The translations under genes were made by a program, and so were the position numbers. A DNA stretch of 51,858 bases. Source: an uncultured Clostridium sp. GTDB taxonomy: Bacteria; Bacillota; Clostridia; Lachnospirales; Lachnospiraceae. This document shows, one piece after another, positions 1 to 8,429 of the stretch (the stretch's first letter is position 1; every line of letters begins with the position of its first letter). The DNA lies in the NCBI GenBank assembly GCA_900540335.1, contig UQFC01000004.1:1-51858 (forward strand), read 5' to 3'. The notes beneath the pieces are model-generated. The model made no database searches, was not told the DNA's origin, and was given only the letters and a program-made list of their open reading frames with translations.

Positions 1-172
1 ACTAAAAATGGATTTAGTGAAAGGCGAGTGGTTTGACCTTTACGGTCAAAAAATGACCGCCATAAAAAATTATAAAAATTTACACACTTTACTTGACAAA
101 CTCTCCCATTCTGACAATCATTGATTATTTTCTAATAACTGCCGTTGTAATGTCTGCAAATCAACAGTTGGC

Positions 173-1786
173 CTATTCTCCGTTTTTTTGTTTTTTACGT
201 TCTTCCCTTTTTTCTTTTCCACGTTCAAGACATGCCATTGTTAATGCCGTAACCTGTGATAATTCCATATCCAGACTTTGATTTTTCATCACAATACTAA
301 ATGCACGTTCAATCGTAATCTCTCTGTAACCAAGTTTCATAGCACGGATATCTGCTACCACATTCGTTCTCATCATAACAAATTTTCTATATGCTGGATC
401 GGCCATGACTTCATCATAGCGCTTCTCCATCTGTGCCTGGTCAGTCATTTCTGCCGCAGTATTTAAGCGCGAAATCTCTGATGCAATCAGGCGCTGATTA
501 TCATCTCTTACAGGGTTATCCTCCAACGCTCTGGCCTGTCTGAGAATTTCATAATAAGTTTCCGCTTTTTTGGCAATATACTGCACCGTTACCTCCGGAG
601 CTGACTTTCTTCTCCATTCTTTCTTTTCCTTTTCACCGCTATCCGGTGAAGGAAGATTCTTAATTCTGTCCTTCTGAATAAGCTTATAGATTTCAATCAG
701 ATCACTTATCACTCCATGCGAAGCAACGTATAATGCATGTATCAGCTCATCTGTATAATCAATTGGTTCTCCCCACTGAAATACCGTCAGCAGATTAATG
801 ATTCTACAAAATTTAGTTTCATCATAGCAATATTTACTTGCAATAATGCTGACACCCATTCTTCTTGCCGTCCGAGCTTTAAAAAACAGCTGCTTGTAGG
901 CATCCATGGTTCCAATGACTGAGATTGCTACCCCGGTCTCATTTGTAAGGGTCATAATGGCCTCCAGAGAGCTCTCTTTCGTCGATTTGATATCCATTAG
1001 TTCAATCTCATCTAAGATAATACAACCAATAGAGAAACGCATTACAAGCTGTTTTAAAAGGTCATACTTATCCGCCAAACCACCTTTGCGAAATTCCAGT
1101 TTATAAATTGGATTAAAATTTCCAAGCGCCTTGTCAATCGCTTCTCCGATATTCTCATACAGTTTCGAAAAATTGCTGTTTGCTGTACACTGGACCAACA
1201 AATATACAATCTGATATGTTCTTTGCCATGTTTCTCGCTGATGAACAATCGTCTGAGGATAATGAGCCAACATCATATTTACACCAGTTGATTTTCCACA
1301 ACCACCACTTCCGAGAAGTGTAAAACCACCAACCGGATCACTCATATGTTTTACTTCCAGACGATTATGGGTAACAACCTCTTCATCTTCTACATGTAGC
1401 TTTACGTTAATCCGTTTATCTTCAATAGTTTTTCGCTTTGCATAGGAACGAACCAACGCCCTATGAAACTGTTTTTCCACAGTTGCATGAAAAGGCAGAT
1501 TTACGCGAAACTCATCCAGTCCAATATCGATATTATCATCACGATCATGCTCGTCCATTTCTAAAAGCTGCTCCACTGTCGGCACACGGATCGGCTGATT
1601 ATAATTCTGAGCAATTTCTTTTATACTCCAAGGCTTCGGCAACGCCTCGATATACGGATTTCCCGGAGCATTTTCGGAATGAATATAAATAGCATCCACA
1701 ATGGTTTCCTGATCAAGGTCATACCGTGCATCATACTGATTCTCACCAGGTCTTAAGTCTTCCACATACGGATATGTAAATCCCAT
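173..1786 (-). CDS. tnsC: TnsC-type AAA+ transposition ATPase
   Basis: This is the ATP-dependent regulator of a Tn7-like transposon, which in the family links the target selector to the transposase. The 537-residue product has a Walker A motif GSGGCGKST at residues 159-167 and a Walker B CIILDEIELMD at 255-265, inside a TniB/TnsC-like AAA+ core. It starts 17 bp after the tnsB stop with a GGAGAG ribosome site, so the two genes are co-transcribed. The charged C-terminus ends within a run of lysines encoded by an A-rich tract (see the finding on a possible frame slip there). The target-selector gene (tniQ/tnsD), if present, would lie beyond the left edge. The family call is firm; exact function is inferred from homologues. 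Confidence 0.85.
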   Translation of the reverse strand: MGFTYPYVEDLRPGENQYDARYDLDQETIVDAIYIHSENAPGNPYIEALPKPWSIKEIAQNYNQPIRVPTVEQLLEMDEHDRDDNIDIGLDEFRVNLPFHATVEKQFHRALVRSYAKRKTIEDKRINVKLHVEDEEVVTHNRLEVKHMSDPVGGFTLLGSGGCGKSTGVNMMLAHYPQTIVHQRETWQRTYQIVYLLVQCTANSNFSKLYENIGEAIDKALGNFNPIYKLEFRKGGLADKYDLLKQLVMRFSIGCIILDEIELMDIKSTKESSLEAIMTLTNETGVAISVIGTMDAYKQLFFKARTARRMGVSIIASKYCYDETKFCRIINLLTVFQWGEPIDYTDELIHALYVASHGVISDLIEIYKLIQKDRIKNLPSPDSGEKEKKEWRRKSAPEVTVQYIAKKAETYYEILRQARALEDNPVRDDNQRLIASEISRLNTAAEMTDQAQMEKRYDEVMADPAYRKFVMMRTNVVADIRAMKLGYREITIERAFSIVMKNQSLDMELSQVTALTMACLERGKEKREERKKQKNGE

Positions 1787-1803
1787 ATTTTACTCTCCTC
1801 TAC

Positions 1804-4038
1804 TTAATCGTCATAATAATCTTCGTCAAGAGTTACCTGCATCATTTTTCTTTTCAGATCTTCCATTGTGTCACCATCTTCTCGACTGATCTGCACAGTT
1901 GAATGATTTTTTTCTTTTGTATGGTCTTCTTCTAACGTATGTTGAGAACTCTGTTTTAATATAGGTTCCGTAATCTGATAAGCAGAAATCTCCGTTTTGG
2001 GTACAACTTCAAATCTCTCTGCTATACTGTTATCACCTGAAATAATCTCTTTTTCTTCTTTACGTGATTCCCGCAACTCCTTGATTTCATTCTTGCCAGT
2101 ATGTCTTTTAGCTGCGTTGTCTATAATTTGTCTGTTCTGGCGCCGTTTATTTATTCTCACTTGTAAATTCAATTCCGCTTCTTCCAGTTCCTGCGATTTA
2201 CTAAGCTTTTCTAACTCATCAAACCGCTTTTCTGACATACCAAAATATCCAGCATAGCGAAAATCTTGCGGCAATGACGCTACCATCATTTTGCCGTCTC
2301 GCAAATAGTATAAATGTCCCATGTCTCTTGGATCATACCGACACTCGAATTTTGTTTTAGAAGTTCCCTGACGAAACATCTGTTTCTGCAATTCTATATC
2401 TGCACTGTTAAAATATGGCATATTTTTGAATGTAATACCGTAGCGAGATATTTTGGCTCCCTTTGCTGGCAGGCAAAGTTTATATAACACTTCTTCCTGG
2501 TTATAAAACTTTTCTGGCGGAAACATGGTATCGCAACCGTATTTCCATAAGTTCATGGGACTTGCAATAAGCCGTTTTTGCTTCATATCAGCCGATTTAG
2601 GGTATGTTTTGATTACATGGCTATTATGTTCTATGACATGATTTAAAACCAGCGCAAACGCCTCTCCGTACGTCAGACAGGCCTCTTCATGATGCTTAGA
2701 GTTGTATGTTTTACGAATCAACCCTTTATGTTCCAAAAGATCATCCAAATCTTTCTTAATAATTCCGAAAAAGCTTTCAACAAGCGGTTTTAAAGAGCCA
2801 GATGCCGGAGACACATGTTCCAGACGAATTCCCAACTCTCCCGCCATTCTCGCAATGGGTTTGGAAACAAAGTCAGAACCATTATCAAACTTGCATACCC
2901 TTGGTTTATACCCAGTTGGCCATATATCATCCATAGTTATACCATGATCAAATTCAAACATTGTCCCGGTATATTTTTTGATTAACTGTTCCTTGTTTTC
3001 TATCAAATTCAGAAAACAATTTGTTAAACCAACGATAGAGTTGTTATCCATGGCCAATGACACACCCAGAATAATCTCACTCATCACATCAATCATGACA
3101 TAAAGAATGGGGCGGCCTACAGGCACCTGATCGTATTCATCTGAAATTAGTGCTATATCCATTTCCTGAGCATCGCATTCTACAAAATGTCCCGGTCCAC
3201 GAACACCTTCCATAACGGTTCCGGTAAATACCCGATTGTTGTTGCGCACCACAGCTGCCGTCTTTTTTGCTTCTTTTCGTTGCTGTTCTGTTGAATGCTG
3301 TTCTATGTAGTAAAAAAACTGTCTACTGGATGGTCGCTGCTCTGGAGGTAATAAAATTAATTTTTGCTCAACAACACCTTCTGCATTTAATTGGTTCACA
3401 ACCATCGAATATTCATGCTCGATTAAATCAAGATACGCTGCATTTTTTGTTTTGACTTCGCTGTTCAAATATTTACGAAGGTACTTTTTAAACTTTTTCT
3501 CGTCTTCTTCGGTAATTCGGATTGCCGTTTTCCCATTCTGATTTTTCCGCCCTACAGATATCACATTCGCATTACTGTCATGCTTGATGAACTTTCGCTG
3601 ATCGATCAGAGAACTTTCTCGCATACCACTCTGCAAATATCTAATAAAAATTTTCCAAAAGTACTGTCGGGATATTTTATAATCAGAGATATATTTGTCT
3701 ATTATAGGTTTAGATTTTTTAGATACTAAATCATATATGTGATACTTATATTCCGAATAAACATCCTCACACATGTTTCTATACTGTAAAAATTTTTTAG
3801 ATTCAGAAGCGCTAAGCATATTTTGATCCACAAGATAAATTTGTTCTTCCAAAAGCAAATACTCTTCTTTTTTCATTGCATTCAATAATTCGGATACGCT
3901 AAAATACAAAATTTCCAATTTTGTAATGCCGCATTTACAGGCATAAACATTTCCGTCGAATATCGCCAACAATCTTATAATCTGATTTGTCTTGGCATGC
4001 TGTAATGCCATTCCTTCTTTAATTGATACATTCTCCAT
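1804..4038 (-). CDS. tnsB: TnsB-type DDE transposase
   Basis: This is the transposase that binds the transposon-end repeats and carries out strand transfer. The 744-residue product has an integrase-type catalytic core with D289 (VECDA), D385 (KFDNGSD) and E421 (PLVESFFG), a canonical D,D(35)E spacing. The N-terminal ~270 residues are helical and lysine-rich, fitting the end-binding domains. The C-terminus is charged and low in complexity, as expected for a TnsC-interacting tail. An AAGGA ribosome site precedes the ATG. It is transcribed away from the transposon end at 4301, as tns genes are in Tn7. No TnsA endonuclease gene precedes it and no TnsA domain is fused to it, which resembles TnsA-less Tn5053-like or type V-K elements. 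Confidence 0.9.
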   Translation of the reverse strand: MENVSIKEGMALQHAKTNQIIRLLAIFDGNVYACKCGITKLEILYFSVSELLNAMKKEEYLLLEEQIYLVDQNMLSASESKKFLQYRNMCEDVYSEYKYHIYDLVSKKSKPIIDKYISDYKISRQYFWKIFIRYLQSGMRESSLIDQRKFIKHDSNANVISVGRKNQNGKTAIRITEEDEKKFKKYLRKYLNSEVKTKNAAYLDLIEHEYSMVVNQLNAEGVVEQKLILLPPEQRPSSRQFFYYIEQHSTEQQRKEAKKTAAVVRNNNRVFTGTVMEGVRGPGHFVECDAQEMDIALISDEYDQVPVGRPILYVMIDVMSEIILGVSLAMDNNSIVGLTNCFLNLIENKEQLIKKYTGTMFEFDHGITMDDIWPTGYKPRVCKFDNGSDFVSKPIARMAGELGIRLEHVSPASGSLKPLVESFFGIIKKDLDDLLEHKGLIRKTYNSKHHEEACLTYGEAFALVLNHVIEHNSHVIKTYPKSADMKQKRLIASPMNLWKYGCDTMFPPEKFYNQEEVLYKLCLPAKGAKISRYGITFKNMPYFNSADIELQKQMFRQGTSKTKFECRYDPRDMGHLYYLRDGKMMVASLPQDFRYAGYFGMSEKRFDELEKLSKSQELEEAELNLQVRINKRRQNRQIIDNAAKRHTGKNEIKELRESRKEEKEIISGDNSIAERFEVVPKTEISAYQITEPILKQSSQHTLEEDHTKEKNHSTVQISREDGDTMEDLKRKMMQVTLDEDYYDD

Positions 4039-4125
4039 AAAATCGATCCTTTAAATCTATGTTAATGGGTATCTATCTACATATTAACATATCTTTCGAT
4101 ACAATTCCAGGCCTGGGCATTAATT

Positions 4126-4301
4126 TATCAACTGTATCATTGTATTTTTCAAAAAATGGAGCCTGACTTTCGTCAAGCTCCATTTTACGCCATCACTCAT
4201 GGATTGTTTCAAATATATCAACTGTATTATTGTACATATTTTTTGTTGCTTTAATCAATATATCAACTGTATCATTGTTTTATCAACTGAATCATTGTAC
4301 A
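4126..4301. repeat. Tn7-like transposon end with four TnsB-like binding repeats
   Basis: Four 19-bp direct repeats matching TATCAACTGTATCATTGTA occur at 4126-4144 (exact), 4216-4234 (one change), 4261-4279 (one change) and 4281-4299 (one change). The last two are only 1 bp apart, and the outermost runs into the inferred terminus. Read inward from 4301, the end begins TGTACAATGATTCAG, which fits the 5'-TGT...ACA-3' ends of Tn7-like elements. The next five bases outside (TTTAC, 4302-4306) are the predicted target duplication. The unequal spacing is typical of TnsB arrays and unlike CRISPR. The other end is outside the window. Confidence 0.85.
4151..4188 (-). terminator. Intrinsic terminator inside the transposon end
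   Basis: A perfect 10-bp stem (AAAATGGAGC 4153-4162 with GCTCCATTTT 4177-4186) has an additional inner GAC/GTC pairing. On the minus strand it is followed by a T6 run. It lies between the first and second TnsB-like repeats, so it would stop nrdD read-through before tnsB. Confidence 0.75.
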
Positions 4302-4324
4302 TTTACACAAGAATATTTGCAGTT
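4302..4324. other. Inferred attachment region downstream of nrdD
   Basis: These 23 bp separate the nrdD stop codon from the inferred transposon terminus. Tn7 inserts about 25 bp past glmS with its tns-proximal end nearest the gene, and tns and glmS transcribed in the same direction. The same geometry is seen here with nrdD. Calling this a site-specific attachment site is inference from position; TTTAC at 4302-4306 would be the 5-bp duplication. Confidence 0.6.
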
Positions 4325-6508
4325 TTACAGGTGCAGCACCCGATCCCGGATTTCCTGGGTCCGTCCCTGGTTCCAGAACTGGGTTCCGATGTATCCGCAG
4401 GTTCTTCTGGCTACAGACATCTTGTCCTGATCCCGGTTTCCGCAGTTGGGACACTCCCAAACCAGCTTGCCGGACTCGTCCTCCACAATCTTAATCTCTC
4501 CGTCATAACCGCAGCACTCGCAGTAATCGCTCTTGGTGTTCAGCTCTGCATACATAATATTGTCATAGATAAACTTCATAACCGTCAGAACAGCCGGAAT
4601 GTTGTTCTGCATATTGGGCACTTCTACGTAGCTGATAGCGCCGCCCGGTGACAGCTTCTGGAAATCAGACTCAAATTTCAGCTTCTCAAAGGCGTCGATC
4701 TCCTCAGCCACATGTACATGATAGCTGTTGGTAATGTAGTTTTTATCCGTTACTCCCGGAATAATGCCGAACCGCTTCTGCAGGGATTTGGCAAACTTGT
4801 AGGTAGTGGACTCCATGGGAGTTCCGTATACAGAATAGCTGATATTTTCTGCTGCCTTCCACTCTGCGCACTTGTCATTTAACTTCTGCATTACCTGCAG
4901 AGCAAAGGGCTTGCCCTCCGGAGAGGTATGGGACTTTCCGGTCATCCGGACGCACATCTCATAAAGGCCTGCATAGCCCAGAGAAATGGTGGAATAACCG
5001 TTAAACAGCAGGCGGTCAATGGTTTCGCCCTTTTTCAGTCTGGCCAGGGCGCCGTTCTGCCACAGAATCGGTGCCACATCAGAGATGGTGCCCAGAAGAC
5101 GCTCGTGGCGGCAGCGAAGCGCCCGGTGACAAAGCTCCAGACGTTCCTCCAGAATCTCCCAGAACCGATCCATATCGCCCTCGGAAGAGCATGCCACATC
5201 TACCAGGTTAATGGTCACAACACCCTGATTGAAACGGCCGTAGAACTTGTGGCTTCCATCAGGATTGCGCTGGGAATCCTCCACAGTCAGGAAGGAACGG
5301 CATCCCATACAGGTATATACATTGCCTCTCTTTAACTGGCGCATGATCTTGGCGGAAATATAATCCGGAACCATTCTCTTAGCTGTACATTTGGCTGCCA
5401 GCTCTGTCAAATGCCAGTATTTGGAATCCTCGGTAATATTGTCCTCATCCAGCACATAAATCAGCTTCGGGAAGGCCGGTGTAATCCATACGCCCTTTTC
5501 GTTTTTCACGCCCTGCATTCTCTGAATCAGAACCTCTTCAATAATCATGGCAAGGTCGTCTCTTGTCTGACCCTCCGGAACCTCGTCCAGATACATAAAT
5601 ACGGTTACAAAGGGCGCCTGTCCGTTACAGGTCATCAGGGTAATCAGCTGGTACTGAATGGTCTGAATTCCGCTTTTTACCTCTTCCCGCAGACGGCGCT
5701 CTACTACTTTATTGATAATAGCCTCGTCCATGGATTCTCCGCATTCCTGGCGCTCTGCAATCACACTTCTTTTCAGCTTCTGACGGCTGACATCTACAAA
5801 GGGAGCCAGATGGGACAGGGTAAAGGACTGACCGCCGTACTGGTTGCTGGCCACCTGTGCCACGATCTGTGTGGTTACGTTGCAGGCAGTAAAGAAGCTG
5901 TGGGGCTTTTCAATCATGGTTTCGCTGATTACTGTACCGTTCTGAAGCATATCCTCCAGATTGATCAGATCACAGTTGTGCTCCTTCTGAGCATAATAGT
6001 CTGTATCATGGAAATGGATAATTCCTGCCTCATGAGCCTGTACAATCTCCTCTGGCAGAAGTACCCGGCGGCTTAAATCCTTGCTGACCTCACCAGCCAT
6101 ATAGTCTCTCTGTGTGGAGTTGATCACTGGGTTTTTATTGGAATTCTCCTGCTTTACTTCTTCATTGATATGCTCGATCAGAGACAGGATTCCATTATCT
6201 GTGGTATTGGACTTACGGGTCAGCTCCCGTTTATAGCGGTAGCGCACATACTTCTGGGCAACCTCGTAACCGCGCATTTCCATAATGCCGGTTTCTACCA
6301 TATCCTGAATATCCTCTACATTCACAGCATGGGTGGACTCTTCTACCTGCTGGGCAATATTGTCTGCAACCGCCCGGATCTGGTAATCATTCATCTGATG
6401 AATCCGCTCTACATTCTGGTTTGCCTTCCGGATCGCATTCTCAATTTTGGAAATATCAAAAGACACTTCCTTGCCGTTTCTCTTAATTACGTTGGTCTTT
6501 ACTTCCAT
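4325..6508 (-). CDS. nrdD: Anaerobic (class III) ribonucleoside-triphosphate reductase
   Basis: This enzyme makes deoxyribonucleotides from NTPs without oxygen, using a glycyl radical installed by the radical-SAM activase NrdG. The 727-residue protein has an N-terminal ATP-cone (about residues 1-95, VIKRNGKEVSFD). The C-terminal zinc site consists of CECC and CPNC pairs. The glycyl radical motif RRTCGYIG carries the radical on G705. Length is normal for the family. Two NrdR boxes lie about 120-160 bp upstream, pointing to NrdR repression. nrdG normally follows nrdD, but here the transposon end lies 23 bp after the stop, so nrdG is either on the far side of the element or elsewhere. Confidence 0.97.
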   Translation of the reverse strand: MEVKTNVIKRNGKEVSFDISKIENAIRKANQNVERIHQMNDYQIRAVADNIAQQVEESTHAVNVEDIQDMVETGIMEMRGYEVAQKYVRYRYKRELTRKSNTTDNGILSLIEHINEEVKQENSNKNPVINSTQRDYMAGEVSKDLSRRVLLPEEIVQAHEAGIIHFHDTDYYAQKEHNCDLINLEDMLQNGTVISETMIEKPHSFFTACNVTTQIVAQVASNQYGGQSFTLSHLAPFVDVSRQKLKRSVIAERQECGESMDEAIINKVVERRLREEVKSGIQTIQYQLITLMTCNGQAPFVTVFMYLDEVPEGQTRDDLAMIIEEVLIQRMQGVKNEKGVWITPAFPKLIYVLDEDNITEDSKYWHLTELAAKCTAKRMVPDYISAKIMRQLKRGNVYTCMGCRSFLTVEDSQRNPDGSHKFYGRFNQGVVTINLVDVACSSEGDMDRFWEILEERLELCHRALRCRHERLLGTISDVAPILWQNGALARLKKGETIDRLLFNGYSTISLGYAGLYEMCVRMTGKSHTSPEGKPFALQVMQKLNDKCAEWKAAENISYSVYGTPMESTTYKFAKSLQKRFGIIPGVTDKNYITNSYHVHVAEEIDAFEKLKFESDFQKLSPGGAISYVEVPNMQNNIPAVLTVMKFIYDNIMYAELNTKSDYCECCGYDGEIKIVEDESGKLVWECPNCGNRDQDKMSVARRTCGYIGTQFWNQGRTQEIRDRVLHL

Positions 6509-6623
6509 TTTCCTGCAGCTCCCTTACTCTCTATATTATACTTCCATGTCAGTCCCTGCCTCTGCCCGGACTGACCGGCGTCTTTCCTGTTTTCCCTATC
6601 TGTCTGAAAAAAAGGAGAGATGC

Positions 6624-6671
6624 ACACTAGATATTGTTTTTTATTTCACCAGTTTTATCTATATCTGGTGT
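6624..6671 (-). promoter_or_regulatory. Two NrdR boxes in the nrdD promoter
   Basis: ACACTAGATATTGTTT (6624-6639) matches the NrdR consensus, taken as ACACTATATATTGTGT, at 14 of 16 positions. TATCTATATCTGGTGT (6656-6671) is a weaker partner. Their starts are 32 bp apart, about three helical turns, the usual NrdR spacing. A possible minus-strand -10 (TATGAT, about 6679-6684) lies just upstream, so bound NrdR would cover the start region. Confidence 0.75.
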
Positions 6672-6783
6672 CCTGTAATATCATACTACAAAACCCTCTG
6701 GATTGGAAGAGGAATTTTAATAATATTTTGTACCAATTTGTAGCGCAGAAAACCGGAAAAAGAAGGCTGTTTTCAGACAAATA

Positions 6784-6852
6784 GTAACAGTTCAGCCTTG
6801 CATCTTCTTGCCCGCTTACAGCGGACAAGAAGATGCAAGGCTGAACTGTTAC
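6784..6852. repeat. 69-nt long perfect inverted repeat
   Basis: Two 27-bp arms (6784-6810 and 6826-6852) are exact reverse complements. Inside them are one mismatch, a further CCGC/GCGG pairing and a 5-nt loop TTACA. No T-run follows on either strand, so it is not a classical terminator. It sits between the divergent nrdD and dacA promoters. A REP- or MITE-like extragenic palindrome is the best guess. The rest of the 6509-6946 intergenic stretch holds only the NrdR boxes and the dacA promoter. Confidence 0.8.
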
Positions 6853-6876
6853 AACAAATGGCCGGCAGATTTTCTC

Positions 6877-6905
6877 TTGAATAATCCTCCTCAATACGGT
6901 ATGAT
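6877..6905 (+). promoter_or_regulatory. Sigma-A promoter of dacA
   Basis: A TTGAAT -35 (6877-6882) and a TATGAT -10 (6900-6905) are separated by exactly 17 bp, 41 bp upstream of the chosen dacA start. Confidence 0.75.
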
Positions 6906-6946
6906 AAGATTGTGTGAATTTGATCAGAACTGGAGGTAGTTTTCCA

Positions 6947-8413
6947 TTGAAACAAAAGATAAAGCAATTACTGTGCCTTTTGCTGGCCTGCCAGCTTTTT
7001 ACCGGCACTGCCTGGGCCAGACCGGACTGGCCGGCTGATACAGGAATTCAGGCAGAGGCCGGAATCGTTATGGATGCTGATTCCGGAGCCATTCTCTTCG
7101 GACAGAATATCCATGTTCCCTATCCGCCTGCCAGCATTACCAAGATTCTGACTGCTCTGATTGCTCTGGAGCACAGCCAGCCGGATGAAGTGGTTACTTT
7201 TACAGAAACCGCCTGCAACAGTGTAGAATCTGACAGCGGAAACAAACTGGGCGTTGTCCCCGGAGATACCCTTACTGTAGAGGACTGCCTTTACGGACTT
7301 CTTCTTGTTTCTGCCAACCAGGCTGCCAATGCCCTGGCAGAGCATGTAGCCGGCTCCATCCCTGCTTTCGTGGATATGATGAACGACAAGCTGGCCGAGC
7401 TGGGCTGTACAGAAAGCCATTTTGACAATCCGTCCGGACTGAACGGCGATACCCAGTATGTCACTGCCTACGATATGGCCCTGATTGCCCGGGCGGCCTA
7501 CCAGAATGAAACCCTTCTGGAGATCAGCTCTGTGCGGACTCATAAGCTGGCTCCTACCATCAATTATCCAGGCGGTCTGACGGTCTCTCAGGAACACCGG
7601 CTCTTAAAAGAAGGCGATGATTTTTATTATTCCCCTGCAAAGGCGGGAAAAACCGGCTATCTTCAGGCCGCTGGAAATACTCTGGTCACCTATGCGGAAA
7701 AAGACGGAAGAAAACTGATTTCCGTTGTCTTAAAAGGTCAGCCCCGGCAGTATTTCACAGACAGCACCGAGCTTCTTTCCTTTGGCTTCCGCAACTTTCA
7801 GAATGCCGTGATTGCAGATTATGAAAGCCGTTATGTAACCGGCAACGAAATCATCAATCTGGATCGCGGCTCCTTTCAGGCATCGGATCTGATGGTTGAC
7901 CCGGAAAGCGTAATCACGCTTCCTTTGGGCTCTACCTTCAGCGACGCAGAGCTTTCCCTGGATCCTCTTCCCGAGAATCACCCGGATCGTGCTGTTGCGC
8001 TTTTTACCTACACCTACAATGATCGTGTAATTGGAACTGCCTATCTGATGGCAAAGGACGGCGTTCTGATAGGCGATGAAGAACCGGAAACTGTACCGGA
8101 AGAGACGGAGGTATCCGAGACCGAGGAGGCAACGCCATCCAATCTGTCTGGTTCCTCCAAAGGAGGGCTTACCCCTGCTGCCCTGGGAATCATCATGAAA
8201 GGGGTCGGAATCGTTCTCGTCCTTGGTTTGATTGCAGCTGCAGCTGCCTGGATTGTTTACCGGCGCAGAAAAGAAGCCGAGGCCCTGGCCCGCCGCCGGG
8301 AAGCCCGCAGAAAACGTCTGATACAGTCCGGAGAGGAAGAAGAGTTTGAACGGCTGCTGGCCGAGTGGAAAGCCAGAGACGCCGCTTCCGTAAAGAACAA
8401 AAAGAAAAAATAA
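6947..8413 (+). CDS. dacA: D-alanyl-D-alanine carboxypeptidase (penicillin-binding protein, S11 family)
   Basis: This enzyme trims the terminal D-Ala from peptidoglycan stem peptides outside the membrane. It has a signal peptide (KQKIKQLLCLLLACQL, cleavage near AWA-RP). The S11 serine-peptidase motifs are SITK (PPASITKILTAL), SAN (LLVSANQAAN) and KTG (AGKTGYL). After the catalytic and beta-rich domains comes an acidic Glu/Thr linker. A C-terminal transmembrane helix (VGIVLVLGLIAAAAAWIV) then leads into a highly charged cytoplasmic tail ending in lysines. The start is the TTG at 6947, placed 9 nt after GGAGGT; an upstream in-frame GTG at 6914 would put the ribosome site inside the gene. The anchoring helix differs from the amphipathic C-terminus of classical DacA. 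Confidence 0.93.
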   Translation: MKQKIKQLLCLLLACQLFTGTAWARPDWPADTGIQAEAGIVMDADSGAILFGQNIHVPYPPASITKILTALIALEHSQPDEVVTFTETACNSVESDSGNKLGVVPGDTLTVEDCLYGLLLVSANQAANALAEHVAGSIPAFVDMMNDKLAELGCTESHFDNPSGLNGDTQYVTAYDMALIARAAYQNETLLEISSVRTHKLAPTINYPGGLTVSQEHRLLKEGDDFYYSPAKAGKTGYLQAAGNTLVTYAEKDGRKLISVVLKGQPRQYFTDSTELLSFGFRNFQNAVIADYESRYVTGNEIINLDRGSFQASDLMVDPESVITLPLGSTFSDAELSLDPLPENHPDRAVALFTYTYNDRVIGTAYLMAKDGVLIGDEEPETVPEETEVSETEEATPSNLSGSSKGGLTPAALGIIMKGVGIVLVLGLIAAAAAWIVYRRRKEAEALARRREARRKRLIQSGEEEEFERLLAEWKARDAASVKNKKKK

Positions 8414-8429
8414 CAACGTGCCTTATTTA

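Noticed and set aside
43..59. GGTCA/TGACC hairpin as terminator of the tns operon
   Set aside because: The stem is 6 bp with no U-run on the minus strand.
183..196. A AAAAAC-type slippery heptamer at the tnsC end as programmed -1 frameshifting
   Set aside because: The -1 frame adds only about 17 unremarkable residues before a stop. The coherent extension is in the +1 frame, so an indel is more likely.
4126..4299. Repeats at 4126-4299 as a CRISPR array
   Set aside because: Spacing is irregular (71, 26 and 1 bp between repeats), the repeats are only 19 bp, and they abut a tnsB gene and terminus. TnsB binding sites explain them better.
5411..6076. 221-codon plus-strand frame opposite nrdD
   Set aside because: No domain is recognisable, and nrdD on the other strand is complete and conserved.
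6535..6540. TATAAT close to the nrdD start as its -10
   Set aside because: No acceptable -35 lies 16-18 bp upstream and the NrdR boxes would then be far upstream of the start. A promoter near 6680 fits the boxes better.
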